DNA from: an uncultured Porphyromonadaceae bacterium
GTDB taxonomy: Bacteria > Bacteroidota > Bacteroidia > Bacteroidales > Muribaculaceae
Reading direction: 5' to 3'
Assembly (NCBI GenBank): GCA_947177185.1
Contig: CAMWTJ010000006.1
Location: forward strand, 1 to 64,000
Length of the DNA: 64,000 nucleotides
In this document: one piece after another, positions 41,676 to 49,662 of the stretch
Position numbering within the stretch: position 1 is the stretch's first letter
Layout of the letters: every line of letters begins with the position of its first letter
The notes under the pieces: model-generated
What the model saw: the letters and a program-made list of their open reading frames with translations, nothing else
What the model was told of the DNA's origin: nothing
Database searches by the model: none
Translations under genes and position numbers: made by a program

Positions 41676-44216
41676 CTATGGCCGCACGGCTTTATAGCCG
41701 ATGCGCGCAAGAAAACGCTCGGCCACCGGCTCCGGCATACCGTCGCGGCGCAGCAAGGCCGGAAGGTCGGAGTAATGCCTGCTGAAGCTCTCCACTATTT
41801 GGGCTGCACGCGCGGGATTGTAGGCCACGGCCTCGCGGACCACACCCATCGACGCGAGCTCGTCCTTGTGCGTGTCGTGCCCGTGGAACTTTATATACTC
41901 TACAGCCTGCGCCACGCGCCGGGCACGCCCCTTGATGCCGTCGGCCATATATTTCTCGGCCGAACCGAAATCCAGGCGCACCTCTGTGCGCGCATCGCAC
42001 GCCACGGAAGGCAATTCCACGACTACGGCGAAATCGTCGCCATCGTAGCTCCAGTCAGCCGGCTGTCCGTTCACGCTCACATTTTGGGGCACGGCTGAAG
42101 ACAGAAAACGCACCGTGCAGTCCCGCACCGAAGGCATGCCCGGATAGGCTCCCTCACGCGGCATCATGGTCAGGGCCACGGATGTGCCGGCGGCTTCGTG
42201 ACACACACGGGTTGTGGCGCAGGCATGCTCGTAGTCCTTGTCGTTGCCGGCGTCCTCATAAAGTGTCATGGTGTGCAGGCCGTCGCCGGGAGCGACTGCA
42301 AGCACCAGACGGCCGTCGGCATTGTCGGCACGACGCACGTCCGACGGATACATCGGCAGCACCGAAGCCGCTTTCACATATACTCCATACTCGTCGATGG
42401 CGAAATCACGCGTGTGCGTAGCGCCTCCGTCGAGCAGCGTGCCGGAATGTAGCTCGTACCACTGCCCTTCGGGGAGCCATACATCCACCGACGCATATCC
42501 GTCGCTTGCAGGAGTGGTGACAGGAGCCACCAGCACATCGTCGCCGAACATATACTGGCGGCTGCGCGCATACGCTTCGGGGGCTTCGGGATAGTCGTAA
42601 TACAGCGGACGGCACAGAGAAACGCCCTCGTCGTGGGCACGGCGCGCCATAGTGTATATGTAGGGCACCATGGCGTATCGCTGCAGTATCGTACGGCGTA
42701 TCACGTCGCGGTATTCGTCGGCGAACACCCACGGCTCCTTGTTCAGCTCGCTGCTTTTGCTGCTGTGGGTGCGCATCACGGGGCTGAACGCGCCGAACTG
42801 CAGCCAACGCACATACATCTCAGGGTCAATGCCCGCGCCGAGCGGCAGATGGCCGCCTATGTCGTGGCTCCAGTAGCCGTACAGCACGTTTGAGGCGGTC
42901 GATGTAAAGTACGGCTGATAGTCCAGCGATTTCCACGATATGGTGGCGTCGCCGGAGAATCCTATCTGGTAGCGGTGATTGCCCAGCCCTCCCCAGCGGT
43001 GATAAAGCAGCGGACGCGTGGTGCGGTTGCGCTCCATATCGCTGAAAAACACATAGTTCACCCACCACGTGTTGTTCAGTCCCGGCAGCACCGAATCGTT
43101 AATGGCCTGCTGCCAGTCGAGCCACCAGAAATCCACGCCGGTCTGCTCCATCGGACGGAACACCTCGTTGAAAGCAGCCGATATCATCTTCTTGTCGCTG
43201 TTCACCCAGGCTATTTTCGAGCTGTCGGTCACCCCGAGGCGCGATGCCAGGCGCGGATACGCCTCCTCGTAGGGTTCGAAACCGTCGGCAGGATGCAGGT
43301 TCAGCGTCACGCGCACGCCCTTGTCGTGCATATGGTCCATAAATCCCTTGGGGTCGGGAAACAGACTCTTGTTCCAGGTCCAGCCGGTCCAGCCGCCGCG
43401 ACCCGGATCGGTATAATGCCAGTCCATGTCGACCACAATCACGTCGAGCGGGATGTCATAGCTGCGGAATTTCTCCACCAGCCCGCGCAGTTCGCTGTCG
43501 GAATACGCCCAATAGCGCGACCACCAGTAGCCGAACGTGAATTTGGGCGGCAGCGGAATCTTTCCGGCAAAAACGGTGAAATCCTTGAGCGCCGACTTAT
43601 AATCGTGCCCGTAGGCCATGAAATACCAGTCCTGCGCCCCGGAGGCGGCGCGACGTTCCTGCACCCAGGGCCAGTCGCTGTCGCCGTCGAACAGATACGA
43701 GTCCGAATCGTCGAGCAAGGTCCAGCCGTCGGTAGCCAGCAGGCCGTCCTCAAGCTCGCGCGTGTCGCCCTGCTTCATGTCGGCCACCCACGTCTGAGTC
43801 TGCACATCGCCGTCCAGGCCGTCGAGCGTGCGCATTGTGCCCTTGAGGTTGCCTTTCTGCGTCACTCCGGGCCGCCAGCTGAACGGGAAAAACCCTTTAG
43901 CCGAAACCACCGACAGATTGTCGCGCGTGAACGCACCCGTGCCCAGCTTGTATGTGAGCACAAGGCGCGATGTGGACAGCGTGAGTTTTCCGGCGGTTTT
44001 CCTGACCTTGAAATCCACGGGTTCATAGTCCCTGTTCACGGCGAGCTGCGAACTGTTGTCCACAAAACGCCCGTCGGGGCTCCATTCCATGCGCACCACT
44101 CCGGGCGTAATCACCGTAAAACGCACAGCCGAGTCGGCGTAGGCCACATTGTCGGCCGCAAAGCAGGCCATGCCGGCCAGCGCCGACACCGCACACAGTA
44201 TAAGTTTTCTGATCAT
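41676..44216 (-). CDS. GH31 family alpha-glycosidase
   Basis: 846 residues with signal peptide MIRKLILCAVSALAGMACFA. N-terminal beta-sandwich, GH31 barrel (about 235-580) and C-terminal beta-domains followed by a helical extension (about 770-846; YIKFHGHDTHKDELASMG) that is not usual in the family. The nucleophile Asp stands in DFWWLDWQQ (near residue 364), where the common motif is DxxEP; the acid/base Asp is in GFSGDATISW. The DW variant marks a distinct GH31 subgroup whose specificity I cannot assign; alpha-glucosidase is the default. It heads a two-gene unit with GH30 and is divergent from a TonB-receptor-like gene. Confidence 0.9.
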   Translation of the reverse strand: MIRKLILCAVSALAGMACFAADNVAYADSAVRFTVITPGVVRMEWSPDGRFVDNSSQLAVNRDYEPVDFKVRKTAGKLTLSTSRLVLTYKLGTGAFTRDNLSVVSAKGFFPFSWRPGVTQKGNLKGTMRTLDGLDGDVQTQTWVADMKQGDTRELEDGLLATDGWTLLDDSDSYLFDGDSDWPWVQERRAASGAQDWYFMAYGHDYKSALKDFTVFAGKIPLPPKFTFGYWWSRYWAYSDSELRGLVEKFRSYDIPLDVIVVDMDWHYTDPGRGGWTGWTWNKSLFPDPKGFMDHMHDKGVRVTLNLHPADGFEPYEEAYPRLASRLGVTDSSKIAWVNSDKKMISAAFNEVFRPMEQTGVDFWWLDWQQAINDSVLPGLNNTWWVNYVFFSDMERNRTTRPLLYHRWGGLGNHRYQIGFSGDATISWKSLDYQPYFTSTASNVLYGYWSHDIGGHLPLGAGIDPEMYVRWLQFGAFSPVMRTHSSKSSELNKEPWVFADEYRDVIRRTILQRYAMVPYIYTMARRAHDEGVSLCRPLYYDYPEAPEAYARSRQYMFGDDVLVAPVTTPASDGYASVDVWLPEGQWYELHSGTLLDGGATHTRDFAIDEYGVYVKAASVLPMYPSDVRRADNADGRLVLAVAPGDGLHTMTLYEDAGNDKDYEHACATTRVCHEAAGTSVALTMMPREGAYPGMPSVRDCTVRFLSSAVPQNVSVNGQPADWSYDGDDFAVVVELPSVACDARTEVRLDFGSAEKYMADGIKGRARRVAQAVEYIKFHGHDTHKDELASMGVVREAVAYNPARAAQIVESFSRHYSDLPALLRRDGMPEPVAERFLARIGYKAVRP

Positions 44217-44240
44217 AACATGGTATTACTTTTTCAGATG

Positions 44241-44248
44241 CAAAATTA
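44241..44248 (-). promoter_or_regulatory. -7 element for the GH31-GH30 unit
   Basis: On the minus strand TAATTTTG matches TAnnTTTG, 24 nt before the GH31 ATG. A TTTC lies 17 nt further upstream. It shares the 137-nt divergent gap with the promoter at 44318-44325. Confidence 0.5.
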
Positions 44249-44280
44249 GTGTTATTTTTTTAAAGGAAAGGCAGGCTGTT

Positions 44281-44296
44281 ATCAACATTTGTTGAT
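44281..44296. promoter_or_regulatory. perfect palindrome in the divergent promoter region
   Basis: ATCAACA-TT-TGTTGAT is a perfect 7-bp inverted repeat with a 2-bp spacer. It lies midway between the two -7 boxes (32 bp from the GH31 box and 21 bp from the receptor box), so a bound dimer could control both genes. No regulator gene is adjacent. Confidence 0.45.
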
Positions 44297-44317
44297 GTGC
44301 GTGTCGATGAAAAAAGA

Positions 44318-44325
44318 TAACTTTG
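44318..44325 (+). promoter_or_regulatory. -7 element for the TonB-receptor-like gene
   Basis: TAACTTTG matches TAnnTTTG and lies 28 nt before the ATG at 44354. The TTTG at 44288-44291, within the palindrome, is 26 nt upstream, too far for a standard -33 box. Confidence 0.5.
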
Positions 44326-44353
44326 CACCGCGAATAGAATCAATATCATACTC

Positions 44354-46432
44354 ATGAAACATATTTTCTCTGCAATATTGGCTTTAACGTGCGCAGCCGG
44401 AGCTATGGCGCAGCCGGAACAGGCCGACAGCGCCGCCACGCAGCAGCTGCAAGAGATTGTGGTCAAGGCGCCCAAAGTCATACGCAAGGCCGACATGGAC
44501 ATATACCACCCCTCGGAAAGCGCCGTCGGAAATTCCCGAAACGGCATGCAACTGCTGGGCAACCTCATGATTCCTTCGCTCACGGTGGACGATGCGCTCG
44601 GCTCCATACGTGCGGCCGGGCAGGACGTGCAACTGCGCATCAACGGACGCCCGTCGACCATAGACCAGGTGCGCGCCCTGCTGCCCGAAACCATCAAACG
44701 CGTGGAGTGGATAGACAATCCCGGCCTGCGCTACGGAGGTGCCACATATGTGCTCAACATAATAGTGACCAATCCCACTGCCGGAGGTTCGCTGATGGCC
44801 ATGGCAAAGCCGGCCCTCAACATGGCATGGGGCTTCTACATGGCCGACGCCAAAGTCAACACCGGCCGCTCGCAGTGGGAAGTGGGAGCCAATTTCAAGC
44901 TGACTGAAGGCACAAAGACCCATCGCGACTATCACGAAACGTTCACGTACGCCGACGGCACATCGCTCACCCGCAACGAAACCTCACGCGGCGGCGAGCT
45001 CGACAACTCGTTCAGCAACGTGTGGGCATCCTACAACTATATAAAACCCGACACCACCGTGTTTGTGGCTGAATTCGGCCTGTTTCAAAAGTTATCGGAC
45101 CGCTTTCTATACAACGGCCTTCTTTCCTTGTCCGACGGCTCGGACGACCTGCTGCTCACCGACTCGCACGGCGACAAAGGCTCCACACCGTCGCTCTCGC
45201 TGTACTGGCAGCAGAATTTCAGGCACAGGCAGATGCTCATAGTCAATTTCAACAGCTCGTTTTATTTCGGACGCTCGTACTCTGACTACATCGAGCAGCT
45301 GCCCGCACAGCCGTCGCCGCTCAACGACATACACACCGATATCCACGACAGCAACCAGGCCTACGCCGTGGAAGCAGACTACATCAAGAACTGGCAGAAC
45401 GGACGCCTCACAGCCGGAGCATCGTACACCGCCAACCGCAACCGCTCGGAATACCGAAACCTCGGCGGCGACATCTTCCACCAGCGGCAAGACAAGGTCT
45501 ATTTCTTCGCAGAGTATTTCCACCGCTTCGGCAAGTGGACGGCCACGGCGGGCATGGGAGCGCAATACACCCGATTCGTATTCACCGAAACCGGCCTTGG
45601 CAACAGCTCCTGGAGTCCGCGCCCGCAGGCCACTGTAACTTATGCCCTTAATCAGAACCACAATTTCAGGCTCAACTTCACATCGTGGCAGTCCACGCCC
45701 TCGCTGGCGGAAACCAACATAGTGCCGCAGCAGCTCGACGGCTTCCAGTGGCGTGTGGGCAATCAGAATCTGAAGACCGCCAACTCGTACATGCTCACTT
45801 TCCGCTACGGCTTCAACCTGCCGAGGGTCAGCGGCTCGTTCGGAGTGCGTGCGTTCACTTCGCCCAACGCCATAACGCCTATGCTCTACTGGGAAGGCGA
45901 GCGCCTGATCACAAGCTATGAAAACAGCCGCGGTCTGCAGAACGTGTCGTTCTTCCTCGCCCCCCAAATCGAGATAGTACCGGGCTGGCTCAACGCCGGC
46001 GGCTATCTGCAATACCGCATGGAGCGTATGCGCGGCACAGGCTACACGCACCACAACAACGCATGGAGCGGCAATGCCAGCATACAGCTCACTCACTGGG
46101 GCTTTGTGCTGTCGGGCCAATACATGCGCGCGCAACGCGACCTGTGGGGCGAAAAAATATCGTGGGGCGAAGACCTCAACATCATAGAACTATGCTACAA
46201 CTGGCGTGCATGGCAGTTCGGCGCCGGCGTAATCATGCCTTTCGGCAAATACGACCAAGGCAGCATGTCGCTCAGCAAATGGAACCGCAACGAGCAACAC
46301 ATGCGAATCGACATGCGCATGCCTTACATCACCGTGAACTACAACCTGCAGTGGGGCCGGCAGAAGCAGGGAGCGCACAAGCTCGTGGACGTGAGCGCCG
46401 ATGCCGACCGCTCCACAGCCGGAGGTCGCTGA
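44354..46432 (+). CDS. TonB-dependent receptor-like outer-membrane beta-barrel protein
   Basis: 692 residues with signal peptide MKHIFSAILALTCAAGAMAQ. A TonB-box-like LQEIVVKAPKVIRK is followed by a short plug domain (about 45-140; VQLRINGRPSTIDQVRALLP and VEWIDNPGLRYGGATYVLNIIV), then a barrel of alternating aromatic strands (YNYIKPDTTVFVAEFGLF, FFLAPQIEIVPGWLNAGGYLQYRM, YITVNYNLQW). It lacks the SusC-type N-terminal carboxypeptidase-regulatory domain, and no SusD gene is adjacent. The family of outer-membrane beta-barrel proteins with OMP_b-brl_3-type barrels fits. The substrate is unknown; divergent glycoside hydrolases suggest an oligosaccharide, which is only inference. Confidence 0.8.
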   Translation: MKHIFSAILALTCAAGAMAQPEQADSAATQQLQEIVVKAPKVIRKADMDIYHPSESAVGNSRNGMQLLGNLMIPSLTVDDALGSIRAAGQDVQLRINGRPSTIDQVRALLPETIKRVEWIDNPGLRYGGATYVLNIIVTNPTAGGSLMAMAKPALNMAWGFYMADAKVNTGRSQWEVGANFKLTEGTKTHRDYHETFTYADGTSLTRNETSRGGELDNSFSNVWASYNYIKPDTTVFVAEFGLFQKLSDRFLYNGLLSLSDGSDDLLLTDSHGDKGSTPSLSLYWQQNFRHRQMLIVNFNSSFYFGRSYSDYIEQLPAQPSPLNDIHTDIHDSNQAYAVEADYIKNWQNGRLTAGASYTANRNRSEYRNLGGDIFHQRQDKVYFFAEYFHRFGKWTATAGMGAQYTRFVFTETGLGNSSWSPRPQATVTYALNQNHNFRLNFTSWQSTPSLAETNIVPQQLDGFQWRVGNQNLKTANSYMLTFRYGFNLPRVSGSFGVRAFTSPNAITPMLYWEGERLITSYENSRGLQNVSFFLAPQIEIVPGWLNAGGYLQYRMERMRGTGYTHHNNAWSGNASIQLTHWGFVLSGQYMRAQRDLWGEKISWGEDLNIIELCYNWRAWQFGAGVIMPFGKYDQGSMSLSKWNRNEQHMRIDMRMPYITVNYNLQWGRQKQGAHKLVDVSADADRSTAGGR

Positions 46433-46440
46433 CACACCAC

Positions 46441-46492
46441 ACTATATAGAGAAGGGTGCGCCAAAAAATCAGGCGCACCCTTCTTATATAGT
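46441..46492. terminator. bidirectional terminator between convergent genes
   Basis: ACTATATAGAGAAGGGTGCGCC pairs across a 9-nt loop with the complementary segment at 46472-46492, with a small bulge; the 12-bp core is GAAGGGTGCGCC (46451-46462) with GGCGCACCCTTC (46472-46483). A/T-rich outer arms supply the U-rich tail in both directions. It separates the receptor gene from the leftward gene ending at 46510. Confidence 0.8.
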
Positions 46493-46509
46493 GCAGGGGG
46501 AGGCAGGCG

Positions 46510-47091
46510 TTATTCGACGACTACGACCTCGTTGTCGGCATGAATACCGAAGCAATAGAACACGGTAGTCTTTTCATCCTGCTCATTGGGGTTAAGAACA
46601 TGAACCCCGAATTCGCCTTCCTGAACCGGGAATGTAAGGATATAGGAGGATTTCCCATATTTTTTACCTTTGAATTCGATGTACTCCATGTTGCCTTCCG
46701 ACACAGTCCCGAGCCAGTTCACATTGGCCAATTCCGCGCGGCGCTCTTTCTTCTTTTCTTCAAACTTTACCAGCTGTATGAAGGTGGTGGGATCGGTTTC
46801 GTTGTCCTTGCATTTCACTATCAGGACAAGGTTTTCCGATGGAAGGAATTGAGTTGCAGCTCTAGGCTTTTTGATAACAGCCTTTTTGCGGACATTGCCT
46901 ACGCCGACAAGCAACAAGCCTGCCGAAGCCGAGGTCTTGACCTGAGGGATGGATTTTTCAGTAGCAACAGGGATTGTGTCGCCATCGGTTTTCAACACTA
47001 CGACTTCTCCCGTCCACTCGGGCTCAAACTGCTGTGCAGATGCCAGGAAACCCAACGAGAGAAGGACCACTAAAATAAAATACTTTTTCAT
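46510..47091 (-). CDS. exported protein of unknown function (193 aa)
   Basis: The ATG at 47091 gives the signal peptide MKKYFILVVLLSLGFLASAQ; a TTG 18 nt upstream is rejected because it lies near the predicted transcription start. The mature protein is beta-rich with a charged KFEEKKKERRAEL helix in the middle (SENLVLIVKCKDNETDP, MEYIEFKGKKYGKSSYILTF, GEFGVHVLNPNEQDEKTTVFYCFGIH). I do not recognise the family. Ends such as GEFGVHVLNP are seen in small periplasmic or surface beta-sandwich proteins. It has its own strong-looking promoter and no operon partner. Base composition is more AT-rich than the PUL genes. Confidence 0.7.
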   Translation of the reverse strand: MKKYFILVVLLSLGFLASAQQFEPEWTGEVVVLKTDGDTIPVATEKSIPQVKTSASAGLLLVGVGNVRKKAVIKKPRAATQFLPSENLVLIVKCKDNETDPTTFIQLVKFEEKKKERRAELANVNWLGTVSEGNMEYIEFKGKKYGKSSYILTFPVQEGEFGVHVLNPNEQDEKTTVFYCFGIHADNEVVVVE

Positions 47092-47106
47092 ACGCAACTT
47101 TTTTTG

Positions 47107-47137
47107 CAAAAATAAACATTTTTAATAATTTTCCAAA
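47107..47137 (-). promoter_or_regulatory. promoter of the 193-aa exported protein gene
   Basis: On the minus strand TTTG (47137-47134) and TATTTTTG (47114-47107) are separated by exactly 19 nt, a full match to the Bacteroides promoter consensus. The predicted start near 47100 leaves a leader of only about 10 nt. Confidence 0.7.
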
Positions 47138-47193
47138 AGAATTCGATAAAATTCGTCGTACAAGCCAACTTATCGCTTATTTTGAACAAACTA

Positions 47194-47224
47194 TTGACAG
47201 GTAATACAATATTTTGTAATTTTG
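47194..47224 (+). promoter_or_regulatory. promoter of the structured small RNA
   Basis: TAATTTTG at 47217-47224 matches TAnnTTTG. ATTG of a TTGACA-like sequence (47193-47199 region) lies 20 nt upstream as the -33 element. This is one of the best promoter matches in the window and no protein-coding frame starts for 270 nt after it. Confidence 0.65.
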
Positions 47225-47229
47225 CAAGC

Positions 47230-47403
47230 GACAAGGGACTTCCTTGTCAGGACATACTATTATATACATAGAAGCGTTATGTCTTCTTCTTGTAAGTGAA
47301 AAGCCTAGGAAACTTAATCACGAGAACAAGAGATGGCTGACGGTTCCCGCGCATCGTAGCGTGGGGCTGTAGTTTTTTGCATCTGTCCTCAATCGGTTTT
47401 TTT
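47230..47403 (+). ncRNA. structured small RNA of about 174 nt, 6S-like candidate
   Basis: Between a consensus promoter and a run of seven T (47397-47403) lies a region without a sensible reading frame but rich in pairing. A 5' hairpin GACAAGG/CCTTGTC opens the transcript. AGGACA near 47249 can pair with TGTCCT near 47384-47389 to close the molecule. GACATA/TATGTC forms an arm, and CCCGCGC/GCGTGGG forms an apical hairpin near 47346-47365. Length, strong promoter, closing stem and end U-run fit a housekeeping RNA such as 6S RNA (SsrS); the identification is from shape and size and is uncertain. Another Bacteroidales ncRNA family is the alternative. Confidence 0.6.
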
Positions 47404-47496
47404 ACGGCACCCTGTCATTTTCAAGACGTGGCATACAGTTCCACGCTTCTGAATATCTAATGGTTCATGGAACTGGGAACCGCCGGAAAACCAATC

Positions 47497-48183
47497 ATGA
47501 AAAGAATCTTATTGATGTGTTTCGTGGCCGCGGCTGCGATTTGTGCGTGGGGCAAGGACATAAAAATAGTCGTAATCCCCTCCGAAGCCACCATCAAAGT
47601 AAACGGCTCCTATTATGGCGACGGGAGCGCAGTGCTGAAAATCAAAAAGAACGATTTCGTATCGCTGGAGTGCAGCTGCCCGGGCTACGAAACCCTCAAC
47701 ACCCGCATCTACGGCAACGACGACCGAAAAACCATCGAGGTCAAGCTCAAAGAAGACATGCTGCTGAAGCAGACCACCGAATCGTCCGTGGCCAACAATT
47801 TCTTCTCCGTGAAGGTAAACAAATCCCTTTACTCCGACGACCCCGCCACCGGCAAGCGCAACTCTGAAAACGCATGGAAGCTGGCCCACAGCGTGCTGCT
47901 GAAATATTTCGACGAGATAATGACCTCCGACGCCGCTTCCGGCTTCATACAGACACCCTGGCTGTATAAAAACTATGTGGAAGCCGGCAAAACACTGCGC
48001 TGCCGCGTGACCATCAAGGAATCCAACATAGGCGGCGACCTCACATTCCAGATCAAGATGGCCTCTGAAATGGCTCCTATACAGGGCCGCAGCCGCGAGG
48101 AGTCCTTTCTTGAAACCAACCGCATCATGAAGGAGTTTGAAACTCTTATCAGCGAATTCCAGTCGCGCCTCGGCGAAAAGTAA
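47497..48183 (+). CDS. PEGA-like exported protein, first of two tandem paralogs
   Basis: 228 residues from the ATG at 47497 (MKRILLMCFVAAAAICAWG, signal peptide); the in-frame ATG at 47467 would only extend the signal. A PEGA-like domain (about 20-75; IKIVVIPSEATIKVNGSYYG, FVSLECSCPGYETL) is followed by a region of unknown fold (about 80-228) with FFSVKVNKSLYSDD, SGFIQTPWLYKNY and a conserved end EESFLETNRIMKEFE. The next gene, 6 nt downstream, encodes a protein over 80% identical after the signal region. PEGA domains are usually in surface or periplasmic proteins. The function is unknown; the first 93 nt after the small RNA carry a small hairpin but no clear promoter. Confidence 0.75.
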   Translation: MKRILLMCFVAAAAICAWGKDIKIVVIPSEATIKVNGSYYGDGSAVLKIKKNDFVSLECSCPGYETLNTRIYGNDDRKTIEVKLKEDMLLKQTTESSVANNFFSVKVNKSLYSDDPATGKRNSENAWKLAHSVLLKYFDEIMTSDAASGFIQTPWLYKNYVEAGKTLRCRVTIKESNIGGDLTFQIKMASEMAPIQGRSREESFLETNRIMKEFETLISEFQSRLGEK

Positions 48184-48189
48184 ACCGTC

Positions 48190-48930
48190 ATGATACGCTT
48201 GGTAATAGCACTTGTAAGTGTCTTGTTTCTCGGTTTCGCCGACGCATCCGCACAGCTGGATGAGGTGACAGGAAAAATCAACAAATTCTTAGGGCGCGAA
48301 AAGGAGATTCAGATTGTGGTGATTCCGTCCGACGCGACCATCAAAGTCAATGGTTCATACTACGGCGAGGGCTCGGCGATGGTGAAAATCAAGAAGAAAG
48401 ATTTCATTTCGCTCGAATGTTCCGCTCCGGGCTACGAAACCCTGACCACCCGTGTGTATGGCAACGACGGACGAAAGACCATCGAGATAAAGCTGAAGGA
48501 GGACATGCTGCTGAGGCAGACTTCCGAATCGTCCGTGGCCAACAATTTCTTCTCCGTGAGAATCAGCAAGTCACTCTACTCCGACGACAAGGCCACCGGC
48601 AAAAGAAATGCCGATAATGCATGGAAGCTCGCCCACAACGTGCTCCTGAAATATTTCGACGAAATCCAGACCTCTGACATGGCTTCGGGATTTATCCAGA
48701 CTCCGTGGCTGTACAAAAACTATATTGATGCCGGCAAAACCCTGCGGCATCGCGTCACTATCAAGGAATCAAACATCGGAGGCGACCTCACGTTTCAGAT
48801 AAAACTCACATCGGAAATGGCTCCGACGCAAGGCCGCAACAAGGAGGAATCCTTCTTGGAAACCAACCGAATCATGAAAGAATTCGATTCGCTGATAAGT
48901 GAGTTCCAAACCCGGCTGGGTGAAAAGTAA
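48190..48930 (+). CDS. PEGA-like exported protein, second of two tandem paralogs
   Basis: 246 residues with signal peptide MIRLVIALVSVLFLGFADASAQ, then a 15-residue insert (LDEVTGKINKFLGRE) absent from its neighbour, then the same PEGA-like domain and C-terminal region. By eye 35 of about 208 aligned positions differ, almost all conservative (D/E, K/R, I/V). The signal peptides are unrelated in sequence, so the duplication is old enough for these to diverge while the mature parts are kept under selection. Function unknown. It is followed after 24 nt by an unrelated exported protein and forms one operon with it. Confidence 0.75.
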   Translation: MIRLVIALVSVLFLGFADASAQLDEVTGKINKFLGREKEIQIVVIPSDATIKVNGSYYGEGSAMVKIKKKDFISLECSAPGYETLTTRVYGNDGRKTIEIKLKEDMLLRQTSESSVANNFFSVRISKSLYSDDKATGKRNADNAWKLAHNVLLKYFDEIQTSDMASGFIQTPWLYKNYIDAGKTLRHRVTIKESNIGGDLTFQIKLTSEMAPTQGRNKEESFLETNRIMKEFDSLISEFQTRLGEK

Positions 48931-48954
48931 ACACAAACAACCATACATACAACT

Positions 48955-49572
48955 ATGACTCGCAAACTGATCATTCTGCTCACACTGGCAGTGGCCGCAG
49001 CCGTCAACGCTCACGGCCAGCTGAAAGAAACCTTCGACTCCAACTCCTGGCAATGGACCGAGTATTCGGCCGACCTCGGCAAGGCATACATCATAGAAGG
49101 CGTGATGCGCCTGGAAAGCAAATCCGACAACAACAATACCACGCTGGCCGATATGGTGGCGAACGTGGCCACGCACTCTTTCCTGCCCATGGACCCCGCG
49201 AAAGGTTTCAACATCAAATGCACGGCCACAGTGGAGCGCTTCGAGGGTAAAAAGCAATTCGGAATCATACTCGACTACCTCGACGACATGAACTGCATCG
49301 TGTTCATGATAAAAGGCGACTGCGCATGGCTCTACAAAATGAAGGAAGGCAAGATTGTGGGCCAGCAGAGAAACCAGTTCAAGCTTCAGAAAGGCAAAAA
49401 AACCACATCGCTCGACATCGAGGTGATTTACCTCGGCGGCGAGCTGGAATTCCGCGTCAACGACGTGCAGGCTCTCATGAGCAAGTACGTGCCCATCACC
49501 TCCAACGGCTTCGGTTTCTTCGCGTTCGGCAAATGCAAAGTCGATTTCGACGATGTTGAAATCGTGAACTGA
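48955..49572 (+). CDS. exported jelly-roll-like protein (DUF1080/LamG-like fold suspected)
   Basis: 205 residues with signal peptide MTRKLIILLTLAVAAAVNAHGQ. The mature part reads as one concanavalin-like beta-sandwich: LKETFDSNSWQW at the start, GFNIKCTATVERFEGKKQFGIILDYLDD and LYKMKEGKIVGQQR in the middle, LELEFRVND-type strand (GGELEFRVNDVQAL) and the ending GFGFFAFGKCKVDFDDVEIVN. The end motif, with F/Y-x-D-D/N-x-x-I/V, is typical of DUF1080 and LamG-like sugar-binding or hydrolase-like domains. No catalytic residues can be assigned. Last gene of a three-gene operon with the PEGA-like pair. Confidence 0.7.
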   Translation: MTRKLIILLTLAVAAAVNAHGQLKETFDSNSWQWTEYSADLGKAYIIEGVMRLESKSDNNNTTLADMVANVATHSFLPMDPAKGFNIKCTATVERFEGKKQFGIILDYLDDMNCIVFMIKGDCAWLYKMKEGKIVGQQRNQFKLQKGKKTTSLDIEVIYLGGELEFRVNDVQALMSKYVPITSNGFGFFAFGKCKVDFDDVEIVN

Positions 49573-49597
49573 GCGCACTCACAATCCGACCATATAC

Positions 49598-49641
49598 ACA
49601 CGACACCCGGGCGGCTGTTTGCTGTCCGGGTGTCGTGTTTT
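49598..49641. terminator. bidirectional terminator between convergent operons
   Basis: ACACGACACCCGG (49598-49610) pairs with CCGGGTGTCGTGT (49626-49638) in a 13-bp stem, followed by TTT. It lies between the stop at 49572 and the stop of the leftward hexuronate transporter at 49663. Confidence 0.8.
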
Positions 49642-49662
49642 GCAGCGCGGCGCTCCTGCGCG

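Noticed and set aside
47404-47496. A second small RNA or riboswitch before the PEGA-like gene
   Set aside because: Only a 4-bp hairpin (GTGG/CCAC) is visible and no promoter motif; the segment is simply the leader between the RNA end and the gene.
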